Notes: generated by a model from the letters alone, not told the origin. Positions 40,728 to 50,785 are shown, numbered from the stretch's first letter. The stretch is 64,000 nt of DNA from Pseudomonadota bacterium (GCA_018240285.1 JAFEGA010000020.1:25383-89382), one strand, 5' to 3'. Program-made: numbers and translations.

Positions 40728-42191
40728 ATGCAATATAAAGACCTGCGCGATTTTCTGGCGCAATTGGAAGCACTGGGCGAGCTGAAGCGCATTCAAACCG
40801 AAGTCGATCCCAAACTGGAAATGACGGAAATTTGCGATCGCATTCTGAAAGCGCAAGGACCGGCGGTGTTATTCGAGCACCCTAAAGGCCACACCATACC
40901 GGTGCTGGGTAATTTGTTCGGTACGCCCAAGCGCGTGGCGTTGGGTATGGGGCAGGAGTCGGTCGAAGCGTTGCGTGAAGTCGGCAAATTGCTGGCGTAT
41001 TTGAAGGAACCCGATCCGCCAAAGGGATTGAAGGATGCCTGGGATAAATTGCCGGTGTTGAAGCAAGTGATGAATATGGCGCCGAAGGAATTGAGCAGCG
41101 CGCCGTGCCAGGAAATCGTGTGGGAAGGCGACGATGTCGATCTGAGCCGCATGCCGATTCAAACCTGCTGGCCGGGCGATGCTGCGCCGCTGATCACGTG
41201 GGGACTGACGGTGACCCGGGGGCCGAACAAAACCCGGCAGAATTTGGGCATTTACCGCCAGCAAGTCATTGCGCCCAACAAAGTGATCATGCGCTGGCTA
41301 GCGCACCGCGGCGGGGCGTTGGATTTCCGTGAATTCAGCCTGCAAAATCCCGGTAAGCCTTATCCGCTCGCGGTGGCTTTAGGCGCCGATCCGGCTACCA
41401 TTCTCGGTGCCGTGACGCCGGTGCCGGATAGTTTGAGCGAATATCAATTCGCCGGTTTATTGCGCGGCGCCAAGACCGAAGTGGTGAAATGCATCGGCAA
41501 CAATCTGCAAGTGCCGGCTAGCGCCGAGATTGTATTGGAAGGCGCGATTCATCCCGGTGAAACCGCGCTGGAAGGACCTTATGGTGACCATACCGGTTAT
41601 TACAACGAACAGGAAATCTTCCCGGTCTTTACCATCGACCGCATCACGATGCGCCGCAATCCGATTTATCACTCCACCTACACCGGCAAACCGCCGGATG
41701 AACCGGCGATTCTCGGCGTAGCACTCAATGAAGTTTTCGTGCCGTTGCTGCAAAAACAATTCCCGGAAATTACCGATTTTTACCTGCCGCCGGAAGGCTG
41801 CTCGTACCGCATGGCGGTAGTCAGCATGAAAAAACAGTACGCCGGGCACAGCAAGCGCGTGATGTTCGGCATCTGGAGTTTTTTGCGCCAATTCATGTAC
41901 ACCAAGTTCATCATCGTCACCGACGACGACATCAACGTGCGCGACTGGAAGGAAGTGATCTGGGCGATAACTACCCGGGTCGATCCGGTGCGCGATACGC
42001 TGCTGGTAGAAAATACGCCGATCGATTATCTCGATTTCGCCAGTCCGATTTCCGGATTGGGTGGCAAGATGGGATTGGATGCGACCAACAAATTCCCGGG
42101 AGAGACCAATCGCGAGTGGGGTACGCCGATCATGATGGATGACTTGGTAAAGCAACGGGTCGATGCGATTTGGCAGGATCTTGGGATTTAA
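40728..42191 (+). CDS. ubiD: 3-octaprenyl-4-hydroxybenzoate decarboxylase UbiD
   Basis: The prenylated-FMN dependent decarboxylase of ubiquinone synthesis, 487 residues. Conserved parts include [17 protein letters not shown] near the N-terminus, [10 protein letters not shown] and [10 protein letters not shown] of the cofactor site, and [20 protein letters not shown]. It needs the flavin prenyltransferase UbiX, which is not in the window. AGGA precedes the ATG. Confidence 0.96.
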   Translation: MQYKDLRDFLAQLEALGELKRIQTEVDPKLEMTEICDRILKAQGPAVLFEHPKGHTIPVLGNLFGTPKRVALGMGQESVEALREVGKLLAYLKEPDPPKGLKDAWDKLPVLKQVMNMAPKELSSAPCQEIVWEGDDVDLSRMPIQTCWPGDAAPLITWGLTVTRGPNKTRQNLGIYRQQVIAPNKVIMRWLAHRGGALDFREFSLQNPGKPYPLAVALGADPATILGAVTPVPDSLSEYQFAGLLRGAKTEVVKCIGNNLQVPASAEIVLEGAIHPGETALEGPYGDHTGYYNEQEIFPVFTIDRITMRRNPIYHSTYTGKPPDEPAILGVALNEVFVPLLQKQFPEITDFYLPPEGCSYRMAVVSMKKQYAGHSKRVMFGIWSFLRQFMYTKFIIVTDDDINVRDWKEVIWAITTRVDPVRDTLLVENTPIDYLDFASPISGLGGKMGLDATNKFPGETNREWGTPIMMDDLVKQRVDAIWQDLGI

Positions 42192-42195
42192 TGCC

Positions 42196-42540
42196 GTGCG
42201 CGAAATTTGGCACACCGTCCTGCTATTGACCATGAGCAATGTCTTCATGACATTCGCCTGGTATGCACATTTAAAGGAATTGAACCATAAGCCATGGATC
42301 ATTGCTGCGCTGGTCAGTTGGGGTATCGCTTTCTTCGAATACATGCTGCAAGTTCCCGCCAACCGGATCGGTTACTCGGTGCTTTCGGTCGCACAATTAA
42401 AAATTTTGCAGGAAGTCGTGACATTGACGGTTTTTGTGCCGTTCGCACTCTTTTATTTGAAGGAACCGTTGAAGCTCGATTATCTCTGGGCGGCCTTGTG
42501 CATGGTGGGCGCGGTTTATTTCATGTTCCGCACGCGCTGA
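42196..42540 (+). CDS. DUF486 family small membrane protein
   Basis: A protein of 114 residues with four helices, of the DUF486 group (related to small drug/metabolite transporters). LLLTMSNVFMTFAWYAHLKEL and LQVPANRIGYSVLSVAQLK are typical. GTG 42196 is chosen because the family starts just there; a longer frame from ATG 42163 would overlap ubiD by 29 bases. Function is unknown. Confidence 0.82.
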   Translation: MREIWHTVLLLTMSNVFMTFAWYAHLKELNHKPWIIAALVSWGIAFFEYMLQVPANRIGYSVLSVAQLKILQEVVTLTVFVPFALFYLKEPLKLDYLWAALCMVGAVYFMFRTR

Positions 42541-42606
42541 TGAAATTTTGCTTTTTCATCCTGCAAAATCCCTATTTTTCGATAGATCATCAAATGCCAG
42601 AAAGGG

Positions 42607-42612
42607 TACAAT
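42607..42612 (+). promoter_or_regulatory. Possible -10 element of the lptD operon
   Basis: TACAAT, followed by a G-rich start region, lies about 70 bases upstream of lptD in the only gap before the operon. No good -35 is visible. Confidence 0.3.
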
Positions 42613-42678
42613 ACGGGCTACTCAAAAGGATTACAAATAATTGAATCAGATGGATAAGCGTTGCGCAATAAACCTGGA

Positions 42679-44895
42679 ATGAAGATGCACGTCACCCAGC
42701 GGTTACTCATTCTGGTTTTATTACTCACTTTACCGTTGATCGGATGGGGCAGTTGCGTTGTCCCCAAAGCTAACAGCGAAGGCGAGAATGAGAACGAACA
42801 TAAGCCTGTCGTCAAGCCGCAAAAGAAACCGGTATTTATTGAAGCCGACCGCATTACTGGTTACTACAAACAAGAAGTCGAGGCGACCGGAAATGCCGTC
42901 TTGAAGCAGGGCGACAATACGCTTAGTGCGGATCGCATGAAATATTACGAACAGACCGAAGATGCCGAAGTCGAAGGGAATGTGCGTCTGGAAAGACCCA
43001 AAGATATTCTGAGAGGGAAAAAACTCGAACTGAATGTCGAAACCGAAGTCGGTCAATTAACCGAGCCGCGCTATTCAATGAAAAAGGGCAGAGGCCGTGG
43101 CGCCGGCGATATCCTCTATCTTGAGGGTAAAGATCATTACCGCGTGACGGAAACCAACTATACGACATGTCCCGAAAGAAAACGCGACTGGTATCTGCGC
43201 GCTAGCGAACTCGAAGTCGATAATGCAAAAGAAGTGGGCACCGCACGGCACGTTAGTGTGGTATTTAAAGATGTGCCGATTCTTTATTCGCCGTGGATAA
43301 ACTTTTCCTATAGCGGAAAACGTAAAAGCGGATTGCTGTCGCCGGTGGTGGGCTATAACGCCAAGACCGGTTTCGATATGGGATTGCCCATCTACTTGAA
43401 TATCGCGCCTAATATCGATGCAACGATAACACCGCGGCTTATGACAATGCGCGGATTCTTGTTGAGCAACGAACTGCGCTATATCGGTAATAACAATATG
43501 AACGGTCATTTGCTGTTCGATATTCTGCCAGTGGATATCAATACCGATCGGACCCGCTGGGGGGTTTTATATACGCATACGCAAGATTTCGGCAGGGGCT
43601 GGCAAGGTTTTCTCAATTACAATCAAGTGTCTGACGATCTGTATTTTCGTCAATTGACTCCCAATCTGGCGCAAACCAGCTTGACGAACTTGTCGCAACA
43701 AGGCGGCGTGGCCTATAACAGCCGCTGGGGCAGGGATGGCGCGTTGCAATTCACCGGATTTGCGCAGCGCTTCCAGACCATACAGGATCCGTTGGCGTTG
43801 TTTGTTTCGCCTTACGAGCGTTTACCGCATTTTTCTTTAAATGCGGTTAAATATAATGTTGCCGGAAAACTGGATTTTGAGTTGAAGAGCAGCTGGACCA
43901 ATTTTTATCATCCGACGCTTACGGATGGCAATCGCTTGATTCTCTATCCGAACGTCAGTCTGCCATTACGCAACGAATTCGGTTACATCATGCCAAAATT
44001 CGGTTTGCATTACACGCACTACAATCTGGACAAATCAGCCGGTGACAAAGGGGAAAGCATCGATCGCACTGTGCCGATTTTCAGTTGGGATAGCGGCATT
44101 GCATTTGACCGGCAGCTTGAAATCGGCGGTACGAAATTTGTCCAAACACTGGAACCCCGTTTATTTTATGTTTACGCGCCTTACCGCAACCAAGATTATC
44201 TGCCTAACTTCGATTCCGCGGTCAATGACTTCAGTTTCGCCCAAATACTCACAGAAAACCGTTTCAGCGGCGGCGATCGCATCAACGATGCCAATCGTGT
44301 CGTAACTGCCTTGACATCGCGGTTTGTTGAACAGGGAACAGGAATCGAATATTTACGGCTTGCGATTGGGCAACAGTTTAATTTTAACGATCCCCAAGTG
44401 CGATTGCCACTTCCTCAAGTGACCAGTGGCCGGTCGGATTTCATTGCGGCCATATCGGGAAGACTGTCGCGGAGTATCAGTACCGATACCAATATACAAA
44501 TAGATGAAGCTCATCTACAGACTGAGAAAGTACGCACCGGTATTAGTTATCAGCCGGAAACCGGTAAGGTGCTCAATTTGGGTTACCGCTTTACCCGGGG
44601 CGTGCTGGAGCAAGTCGATACTTCGATGCAATGGCCGCTCGGCGGTAATTGGCATGGTCTTACCCGGGTCAATTATTCGTTGCTGGACGACAAAATTCTG
44701 GCTGGATTGGCAGGTCTTGAATATAACTCGTGCTGCTGGGCTTTGCGCCTAGTACTGCAACGGTTGACGACAGCGACCCATACAACGACCACTGCATTTT
44801 TTGTGCAGCTCGAGTTGAAAGGATTGATGGGACTCGGCAATAATCCGCTGCAAGTGCTGCAGCAAAGTATTCCCGGCTATACCAGTATTCATTGA
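42679..44895 (+). CDS. lptD: LPS-assembly protein LptD
   Basis: The outer-membrane barrel that with lipoprotein LptE inserts lipopolysaccharide in the outer leaflet. From ATG 42679 it has 738 residues; TTG at 42661 is an alternative. A signal peptide (LLILVLLLTLPLIGWGS) leads to an OstA/LptA-like domain (IEADRITGYYKQEVEATGNAVLKQ split over residues 50-130) and then the C-terminal barrel. The conserved pair of neighbouring Cys is seen in YNSCCWALRLVLQR near the end, and an early Cys in TTCPERKRDWYLRA. First gene of an operon with surA, pdxA and rsmA. Confidence 0.95.
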   Translation: MKMHVTQRLLILVLLLTLPLIGWGSCVVPKANSEGENENEHKPVVKPQKKPVFIEADRITGYYKQEVEATGNAVLKQGDNTLSADRMKYYEQTEDAEVEGNVRLERPKDILRGKKLELNVETEVGQLTEPRYSMKKGRGRGAGDILYLEGKDHYRVTETNYTTCPERKRDWYLRASELEVDNAKEVGTARHVSVVFKDVPILYSPWINFSYSGKRKSGLLSPVVGYNAKTGFDMGLPIYLNIAPNIDATITPRLMTMRGFLLSNELRYIGNNNMNGHLLFDILPVDINTDRTRWGVLYTHTQDFGRGWQGFLNYNQVSDDLYFRQLTPNLAQTSLTNLSQQGGVAYNSRWGRDGALQFTGFAQRFQTIQDPLALFVSPYERLPHFSLNAVKYNVAGKLDFELKSSWTNFYHPTLTDGNRLILYPNVSLPLRNEFGYIMPKFGLHYTHYNLDKSAGDKGESIDRTVPIFSWDSGIAFDRQLEIGGTKFVQTLEPRLFYVYAPYRNQDYLPNFDSAVNDFSFAQILTENRFSGGDRINDANRVVTALTSRFVEQGTGIEYLRLAIGQQFNFNDPQVRLPLPQVTSGRSDFIAAISGRLSRSISTDTNIQIDEAHLQTEKVRTGISYQPETGKVLNLGYRFTRGVLEQVDTSMQWPLGGNWHGLTRVNYSLLDDKILAGLAGLEYNSCCWALRLVLQRLTTATHTTTTAFFVQLELKGLMGLGNNPLQVLQQSIPGYTSIH

Positions 44896-44940
44896 GTGTT
44901 AATTTCTCCTATCGCATTTGTCATCAAGTTTTATCATTCT

Positions 44941-46269
44941 ATGCATAAAAACAATTGTTTTTGCATTTTCTTTCTATTCCTTGTATTACTGTCGAATCCT
45001 TTGGCTGCGCAAGAGTTGCGTTTTGTTCCAGCTGCAAAAGCGATCGATCATATTGTGGCGGTTGTCAATGAGGATGTTATTACGCGGCAGGAGCTTGATG
45101 ATGCGGTCAAATTGGCCGTTAGCCGCTTGCAGCAGCAAGGTGTTCAATTACCGGATCAACACACGATGGAGAAACAGGTGCTAGAATCGGTCGTCATGAA
45201 GCACATTCAATTACAGCATGCCAAGGAAGTTGGTTTAGCTGTCAGTCAAAGCGAGTTGGACGAAACCATACAACGGATTGCAGCCGATAATAAATTATCG
45301 CTGCCGGAATTCCATGCGGTATTGGAGAAGGATGGAATTCATTACAGCAAATTCCGCGATGAAATCCGTGAAGAGATGATCATGGCGCGGCTTAAAGAGC
45401 GGGAAGTCAAGCATCAAGTCAATGTGACCGAAGGGGAAGTGGACAATTACCTGCACACGCAAAAGACGACTTCCGAAGGACAAGACGAATACCGTCTTGC
45501 GCATGTTCTGATTCTGGTGCCGGAAAATACCGCACCCAGTCAAATTCAGCAAAGAGCCGAGCGGGCAAAGCTGGCGTATGAAAAAATCAAACAAGGTGTC
45601 GAATTTTCCCAAGTTGTAGCGGAATTTTCCGATGCGCCCGATGCCAAGACCGGCGGTATCATCGAATGGCGTCCGATCACGCAAATGGGACCGACCTTCG
45701 CGGAATTACTGAAACCGATGCAACCCGGTGATGTGACACCGGTGGTGCAAAGCCCCAGCGGTTTTCATATTTTCAAGCTGCTTGGCAGGCGCGCTCAGGA
45801 AATACAAACCGTCATCATCGACCAGACACATGCCCGCCATATTCTGATTAAAATTAACGAACTGACTTCGGAAAACGAAGGCAAACAGAAGATTCTTCAA
45901 ATTAAGGAGCGGTTGGATCGAGGAGAAAATTTTGAAGAGGCCGCGAAACTGTATTCCGAAGATACCAGCGCATCGTCCGGCGGCGATCTCGGCTGGTTAT
46001 CACCGGGCGATACCGTACCGGATTTTGAGCGGGCGATGAACGCGCTGTTACCGGGTCAGATCAGCGATCCTGTCCGGACGCAATTTGGCTGGCATTTGAT
46101 TCAAGTGCTGGAACGCCGCTCGCAGGACATCAGCCAAGACCGGCGGCGTCAGGCGGCAAGACAAGCGATACGGTCGCGTAAGGCCGATGTGGTGGTGCAA
46201 GAATGGTTACGTCAACTACGTGATCAAGCTTATGTGGAATACCGGTTGGATGAAGAACATGAGCACTAA
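44941..46269 (+). CDS. surA: Periplasmic chaperone and prolyl isomerase SurA
   Basis: Escorts outer-membrane proteins such as LptD through the periplasm. The protein has 442 residues from ATG 44941. The signal peptide ends near NPLAAQ. An N-terminal chaperone domain (IDHIVAVVNEDVITRQELDD) is followed by two parvulin domains (about 175-280 and 285-390; FHIFKLLGRR and FGWHLIQVLERR mark their ends). Its 3' end overlaps the pdxA start. Confidence 0.95.
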   Translation: MHKNNCFCIFFLFLVLLSNPLAAQELRFVPAAKAIDHIVAVVNEDVITRQELDDAVKLAVSRLQQQGVQLPDQHTMEKQVLESVVMKHIQLQHAKEVGLAVSQSELDETIQRIAADNKLSLPEFHAVLEKDGIHYSKFRDEIREEMIMARLKEREVKHQVNVTEGEVDNYLHTQKTTSEGQDEYRLAHVLILVPENTAPSQIQQRAERAKLAYEKIKQGVEFSQVVAEFSDAPDAKTGGIIEWRPITQMGPTFAELLKPMQPGDVTPVVQSPSGFHIFKLLGRRAQEIQTVIIDQTHARHILIKINELTSENEGKQKILQIKERLDRGENFEEAAKLYSEDTSASSGGDLGWLSPGDTVPDFERAMNALLPGQISDPVRTQFGWHLIQVLERRSQDISQDRRRQAARQAIRSRKADVVVQEWLRQLRDQAYVEYRLDEEHEH

Positions 46270-47269
46270 ATTTATTCCAGCGCTGGCACTAACCCCCGGC
46301 GAGCCTGCCGGTATCGGTCCTGATTTGTGCGTGCAGATCGCGCAACATCCATTGTCATGCCAATTGATTGCCATAGCGGATGGCGATTTGTTACTGGCGC
46401 GGGCACGGCAATTAAATCTGCCGCTGAAACTGATCGATGTTTCCGCAGCTGCATCTGATCTGCACAAACCGGGTAGTTTGCAATTCATCCATGTGCCGTT
46501 GGCGGAGCCGGTTGTTCCCGGAGTTCTCAATCCGGCGAATGCGCAGTATGTGCTCGAAACTTTGCGTTTTGCGGTTACAGCTTGTCAATCCGGCCGCTTC
46601 CATGGCATGGTGACGGCACCGGTGCATAAGGGTGTGATCAATGACGCCGGTATTCCTTTTACCGGTCATACCGAGTATTTGTCAGAGTTGTTGCATAGCC
46701 CCGTAGTCATGATGCTGACCGGCGGCAATATGCGGGTAACCCTGGCAACCACGCATTTGCCGCTGAAAGATGTCGCGGCGGCAATCACGGCGGACACAAT
46801 CGAAAGCAAATTACGCATCATTCAGCGCGATCTGATTACGCGCTTCCTGCTGGATGAGCCGCGCATCGCCGTTGCCGGGCTTAATCCGCATGCCGGTGAA
46901 TCCGGTCATTTGGGACGGGAGGAAATCGACATTATTATTCCCGTGCTGAATAAACTGCGTGCAGAAGGCATGCAACTAATCGGTCCGATCCCGGCGGATA
47001 CTTTGTTCAATCCGGCACAGCTCAAACAATATGACTGTATTTTTACCATGTATCATGATCAGGGATTGCCGGTTCTGAAACATGCCAGTTTTGGCGGTGG
47101 CGTGAATATTACATTAGGGCTTCCGATCATCCGCACCTCGGTTGATCACGGCACCGCGTTGGAGCTGGCCGCAACAGGCCGCGCGAATCCAGGCAGTTTA
47201 TTGACGGCGATTGAAATGGCCATGCACCTCGCGAAGAATCAAGCGCAATTTTTCCGCCATGCGCCATAA
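46259..47269 (+). CDS. pdxA: 4-hydroxythreonine-4-phosphate dehydrogenase PdxA
   Basis: Oxidises 4-phosphohydroxy-L-threonine in pyridoxal phosphate synthesis. The protein has 336 residues from ATG 46259 (an ATG at 46250 is also possible). Seen are LTPGEPAGIGPDL, the zinc-binding TAPVHKGVINDAG and TGHTEYL, NPHAGESGHLGREE and FTMYHDQGLPVLKH. It overlaps surA at its start and rsmA at its end. Confidence 0.95.
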   Translation: MSTKFIPALALTPGEPAGIGPDLCVQIAQHPLSCQLIAIADGDLLLARARQLNLPLKLIDVSAAASDLHKPGSLQFIHVPLAEPVVPGVLNPANAQYVLETLRFAVTACQSGRFHGMVTAPVHKGVINDAGIPFTGHTEYLSELLHSPVVMMLTGGNMRVTLATTHLPLKDVAAAITADTIESKLRIIQRDLITRFLLDEPRIAVAGLNPHAGESGHLGREEIDIIIPVLNKLRAEGMQLIGPIPADTLFNPAQLKQYDCIFTMYHDQGLPVLKHASFGGGVNITLGLPIIRTSVDHGTALELAATGRANPGSLLTAIEMAMHLAKNQAQFFRHAP

Positions 47270-48023
47270 TCCGCGCAAGCGCTTCGGTCAGAATTTCCTG
47301 GTCGACCAGCACATGATTGCGCAAATCATTGCTGAAATCCGTCCGCAAAAGGGTGACCGGTTGATAGAAATCGGCCCCGGCCTGGGTGCATTGACGCGCC
47401 CCTTATTGCAAGCCACCGGTCATTTGGATGTCGTCGAAATCGACCGCGATATCGTGGCGAGGCTAAATAAGGAATTCACACCGGATCAATTAACCATTCA
47501 CGCCACCGATGCGCTGAAATTCGATTTTTCCGCGTTGGGCAGCAAGCTGCGCATCGCCGGTAATTTGCCTTACAACATTTCAACGCCGTTGCTGTTTCAT
47601 CTGAGCCAATTCTCAGCACATATTCTCGATATGCATTTCATGTTGCAGAAAGAAGTCGTGGATCGCATGGTCGGTGTGCCCGCCACATCCGATTACGGAA
47701 GGCTTTCCGTCATGCTGCAATACCGGTTCGATATGGAATATGTACTCAGCGTTCCGGCACAATCGTTCCGTCCCGTGCCGAAGGTCGAATCGGCCATTGT
47801 GCGTATGATTCCGCGCGATGCGTCGACGCGAACCGTCAAGGATGAGGCGGTATTTGCACAAATTGTCACTGCTGCATTTTCACAGCGCCGTAAAACACTG
47901 CGCAATACCCTACAACAGCATTTGACGAGCGATGATTTCAGCGCATTGGGTATCGATCCGGGGTTGCGCGCCGAAAATTTATCGGTGGATGAGTTTGTGA
48001 CGATTGCAAATTTCTTGTCCTGA
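47259..48023 (+). CDS. rsmA: 16S rRNA dimethyladenosine transferase RsmA (KsgA)
   Basis: Dimethylates two adjacent adenosines near the 3' end of 16S rRNA late in small-subunit assembly. The protein has 254 residues from ATG 47259 (the frame continues upstream within pdxA). The S-adenosylmethionine site LIEIGPGLGALTRPLL and the catalytic IAGNLPYNISTPLLF are clear. It overlaps pdxA by 11 bases and ends the operon. Confidence 0.96.
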   Translation: MRHNPRKRFGQNFLVDQHMIAQIIAEIRPQKGDRLIEIGPGLGALTRPLLQATGHLDVVEIDRDIVARLNKEFTPDQLTIHATDALKFDFSALGSKLRIAGNLPYNISTPLLFHLSQFSAHILDMHFMLQKEVVDRMVGVPATSDYGRLSVMLQYRFDMEYVLSVPAQSFRPVPKVESAIVRMIPRDASTRTVKDEAVFAQIVTAAFSQRRKTLRNTLQQHLTSDDFSALGIDPGLRAENLSVDEFVTIANFLS

Positions 48024-48078
48024 GGATTTGCGCGGTAATCCTGCTAATTGCAATTGATAATGCCGTTGCTCCGCCAAT

Positions 48079-48579
48079 TTATAGTACAGCGGGTTTGTTG
48101 GGAAGCTCATTGGCATCATGCACTAGATCAATTGGGAAATATTTTTGTAGATGTTCGCCGACGGCGCCGATACCTGCAATGACGCCGGCTTCGAACCGTT
48201 GCTGTTGAAACGCCGATTCCATCGTCCGGCAAATCGCCTGCCATTCCGTATCCGGAACTTTAGCATGAATGCCGCGATCGGCGATGATCTCCACCGTGCG
48301 ATCGGCTAATAACAAGTAAATCAGCACACCGTTATTGTGTTCGGTGTCCCAAACCCGCAATTGCGAAAATACTTCTAGAGCGCGCTCGCGGGCGGTCTGG
48401 TTTCTGAGCAACGGGAGCGTATTCAGTGCCGCTTCCACGGCAAAACATATTTCACCGCCGTGTTTCATTTCCGATTGCACAATCGCTTGCTCGATTGCGG
48501 CAAGCGATACCGCCGGGAATGTACGGCGCTGCACCCATTGGCCGGTTAACAGATGACGCAGAATACGTGCAAAATCCAT
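48079..48579 (-). CDS. TPM-domain protein
   Basis: A protein of 166 residues with a TPM domain (about residues 20-130: IEQAIVQSEMKHGGEICFAVE, RVWDTEHNNGVLIYLLLADRTVEIIADRGI). It has no signal peptide and no visible helix. TPM domains are found in membrane-protein repair or maturation factors. ATG 48579 is preferred since GAGG lies 6 bases upstream; it overlaps the upstream stop (TAATG). Exact role unknown. Confidence 0.82.
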   Translation of the reverse strand: MDFARILRHLLTGQWVQRRTFPAVSLAAIEQAIVQSEMKHGGEICFAVEAALNTLPLLRNQTARERALEVFSQLRVWDTEHNNGVLIYLLLADRTVEIIADRGIHAKVPDTEWQAICRTMESAFQQQRFEAGVIAGIGAVGEHLQKYFPIDLVHDANELPNKPAVL

Positions 48580-49487
48580 TACCACCTCCCCGAGGCGCCA
48601 CCGCCGCCGAAACCGCCACCGCCGCCACCGAATCCTCCGCCAAAACCACCGCCGCGATCAAAGCCGCCGGAGCGGTAGTAACCGTGATCCGGCCAGCCGC
48701 TGCGGCCGCTTCGGTAATAACCGCTGCCACCGTTCAAAAAAAGATTGATCGCGAATACCACGATGGCGATCAGAACGGCAGCCGCTATCGAAGAAAACGA
48801 CAACCAGCCGATGAATCCGACACCGAGGCCGGTAACCGTTGCGCCAATCAGGCGGCCAAGAAATACCTGCAACACTCTTCCCAATATGATTGATCCGATC
48901 AGGATGGAAATGAAAGTTTCCAAAGGAGTATTCGCTTCTGCTGTGCTGGCACCGTTACGCATGTTTTTGGGTAGTGGCAGCGGCTCACCCTGAATCAGTT
49001 TGATGATCGCCTCAATACCGGCATCGATCCCTCCCGAAAAATGACCTTGCTTGAATCGCGGCGTGATGATTTCCGCGATAATCCGTTTCGCCATCGCATC
49101 CGGCACCGCGCCTTCCAGGCCGTAACCCACTTCGATACGTAATGCACGATCGTTTTTAGCGATGAGCAGTAAAATACCATCGTCCACGCCTTTGCGCCCC
49201 AGTTGCCAAGCTTCCGCTACGCGTATCGAATACTGCTCAATGGTTTCAGGTTGTGTCGATGAAACGATTAATACCGCGATTTGACTGCCTTTGATTTTCT
49301 CAAACGCAGCTAATTTTTGCTCCAGATATGCAGCTTCGCTGGCGGAAAGGGTTGCAGTCAGGTCGGTGACATGTGCTTTCAGTGGCGGAATGGCGGCATC
49401 GGCCATCGTTGCAGTTGGAAAGACAAACAGCAGAGTGGTTAGCAACCAGGCTGTAATTTTCAACCGGATCATTTTGGCGAGTATCAT
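48579..49487 (-). CDS. YgcG-like TPM-domain protein with Gly-rich tail
   Basis: A protein of 302 residues with a signal peptide (ITAWLLTTLLFVFPTATMADA), a periplasmic TPM domain (about 35-160), two hydrophobic stretches near residues 190-245, and a C-terminal tail of Gly, Phe and Arg repeats ending GGFGGGGASGRW. It keeps the pattern of the YgcG family, often found beside LemA. The ATG at 49487 lies 6 bases after the lemA stop. A role in envelope maintenance is inferred from family context. Confidence 0.85.
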   Translation of the reverse strand: MILAKMIRLKITAWLLTTLLFVFPTATMADAAIPPLKAHVTDLTATLSASEAAYLEQKLAAFEKIKGSQIAVLIVSSTQPETIEQYSIRVAEAWQLGRKGVDDGILLLIAKNDRALRIEVGYGLEGAVPDAMAKRIIAEIITPRFKQGHFSGGIDAGIEAIIKLIQGEPLPLPKNMRNGASTAEANTPLETFISILIGSIILGRVLQVFLGRLIGATVTGLGVGFIGWLSFSSIAAAVLIAIVVFAINLFLNGGSGYYRSGRSGWPDHGYYRSGGFDRGGGFGGGFGGGGGGFGGGGASGRW

Positions 49488-49493
49488 GCTGGT

Positions 49494-50102
49494 TTATTTT
49501 GCCGCAGGGCTGGGCGCACCAAAATCCACTTTGGGTGCAGCTGAGATTTCTTGCTCATTTTCCACGGTGAAGCTGGGCTTGGTTTGATATCCGAATAGCA
49601 TCGCCGTCAGATTGCTGGGGAAAGAGCGTACTACGATATTGTATTCCTGCACGGCCTTGATGTAGCGATTGCGCGCCACGGTGATGCGATTTTCAGTCCC
49701 TTCCAGTTGCGCCTGCAAATCGCGGAAATTTGCGTCGGATTTCAATTCTGGATAATTCTCAGTGACAACCAGCAGCCTGGCGAGCGCACTCGATAATTCG
49801 CCTTGCGCATTCTGGAATTTGGCGAACGCTTCCGGGTCATTGATCAACTCCGGGGTTGCTTGAATACCGCCAACTCTGGAGCGGGCATTAGTGACGCCCA
49901 GCAATACATCTTTTTCCTGAGCGGCAAATCCTTTGACTGTATTGACCAAATTCGGCACCAAGTCGGCGCGGCGTTTATATTGGTTCAATACCTCCGCCCA
50001 GCTGGCTTTTATTTGTTCGTCGGTGGATTGCAATGTGTTGTAGCTGCAGCCGCTCAGAAACAGCGTATAAAGAATCAGCGTGAGTATTCCTAAATTGCGC
50101 AT
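49494..50102 (-). CDS. LemA family lipoprotein
   Basis: A helical protein of 202 residues. The start ATG 50102 has GGGAG about 8 bases upstream. A lipoprotein-type signal (ILYTLFLSGC) is visible. The body has the LemA signature NQYKRRADLVPNLVNTVKGFAAQE, and ends with an Ala/Pro-rich tail. LemA proteins are anchored helical bundles of unsettled function. It is first of a three-gene unit with the two TPM proteins. Confidence 0.9.
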   Translation of the reverse strand: MRNLGILTLILYTLFLSGCSYNTLQSTDEQIKASWAEVLNQYKRRADLVPNLVNTVKGFAAQEKDVLLGVTNARSRVGGIQATPELINDPEAFAKFQNAQGELSSALARLLVVTENYPELKSDANFRDLQAQLEGTENRITVARNRYIKAVQEYNIVVRSFPSNLTAMLFGYQTKPSFTVENEQEISAAPKVDFGAPSPAAK

Positions 50103-50286
50103 AAGTTTTCTCCCAAAGTTACCAAAGTTGCCCAATACATGGAGATTAAAGTTGCAATTACAATAATATAATACTTACCGGTTTTCATATTCCGGTTCCT
50201 TCAACGAAAAAAGCCACAGAATGTTATCAATTCTATCAGTCAAATTCCGTTGATAAGTTTCTGTTTATTGAAAAGAGAAATGAATT

Positions 50287-50700
50287 ATGTTCAACCTAAC
50301 AAGGCTTGTTGCATTGCTGTCGATGACCGGTATATTGTGTTTAAGCAGTATGGGGTATGCAATTCCTGACAATTCTGTGAAAGGAGCACACAGCGGTGGT
50401 GATCATGAATTTAGCGGCGCCAAACCTTCATCGCCGATCCATTATAAATTTTCCGGTGATGAAAATATAAAATCAGAAAATGATCAGATCATCAATCAGA
50501 ATCCGGAATGGAATGAGAAAGTAATCGATGAAAAAGTGGTTCTGAACGAGCAAAATTCTCATTCTAAGCCTGTGCTTGCTAACGTTTATTTAAACGATCA
50601 CTCAGCGTCCGCTGTGCCGGAACCTGAGATCTATGCCATGTTGGTGGCCGGATTGAGTTTGTTGGGTTATATAGCGCGCAGGAAGAAAAATGAAGCATAG
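50287..50700 (+). CDS. Short PEP-CTERM sorting-signal protein
   Basis: A protein of 137 residues with a signal peptide (to about residue 25, MGYA) and a C-terminal PEP-CTERM tripartite tail: AVPEPEIYAM, a hydrophobic helix (MLVAGLSLLGYIA) and RRKKNEA. Exosortase would cut and anchor it at the cell surface or release it into extracellular matrix. The middle part is polar, His/Asn/Ser-rich, and resembles no known domain. The exosortase itself is not in the window. A terminator follows at once. Confidence 0.85.
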   Translation: MFNLTRLVALLSMTGILCLSSMGYAIPDNSVKGAHSGGDHEFSGAKPSSPIHYKFSGDENIKSENDQIINQNPEWNEKVIDEKVVLNEQNSHSKPVLANVYLNDHSASAVPEPEIYAMLVAGLSLLGYIARRKKNEA

Positions 50701-50724
50701 TTGTTAAACCCAGTGATACATGAA

Positions 50725-50754
50725 ATAAACCCGCTACATAGCGGGTTTATTTTT
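50725..50754. terminator. Intrinsic terminator
   Basis: An ATAAACCCGCT stem pairs with AGCGGGTTTAT round a four-base loop, followed by T bases. It ends the PEP-CTERM gene and probably the opposing ATPase gene. Confidence 0.85.
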
Positions 50755-50785
50755 AGCTGAGCAATGCGACTGTGTGAGCTACAGA

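Noticed and set aside
41457..42362. Open frame of 301 codons on - across ubiD and the DUF486 gene
   Set aside because: Antisense to two supported genes, with no domain or ribosome site.
50152..50168. Possible sigma-54 promoter (TGGAGA...TTGCA) before the PEP-CTERM gene
   Set aside because: The spacing is 11 bases between GG and GC, one too many, and the -24 half is weak.
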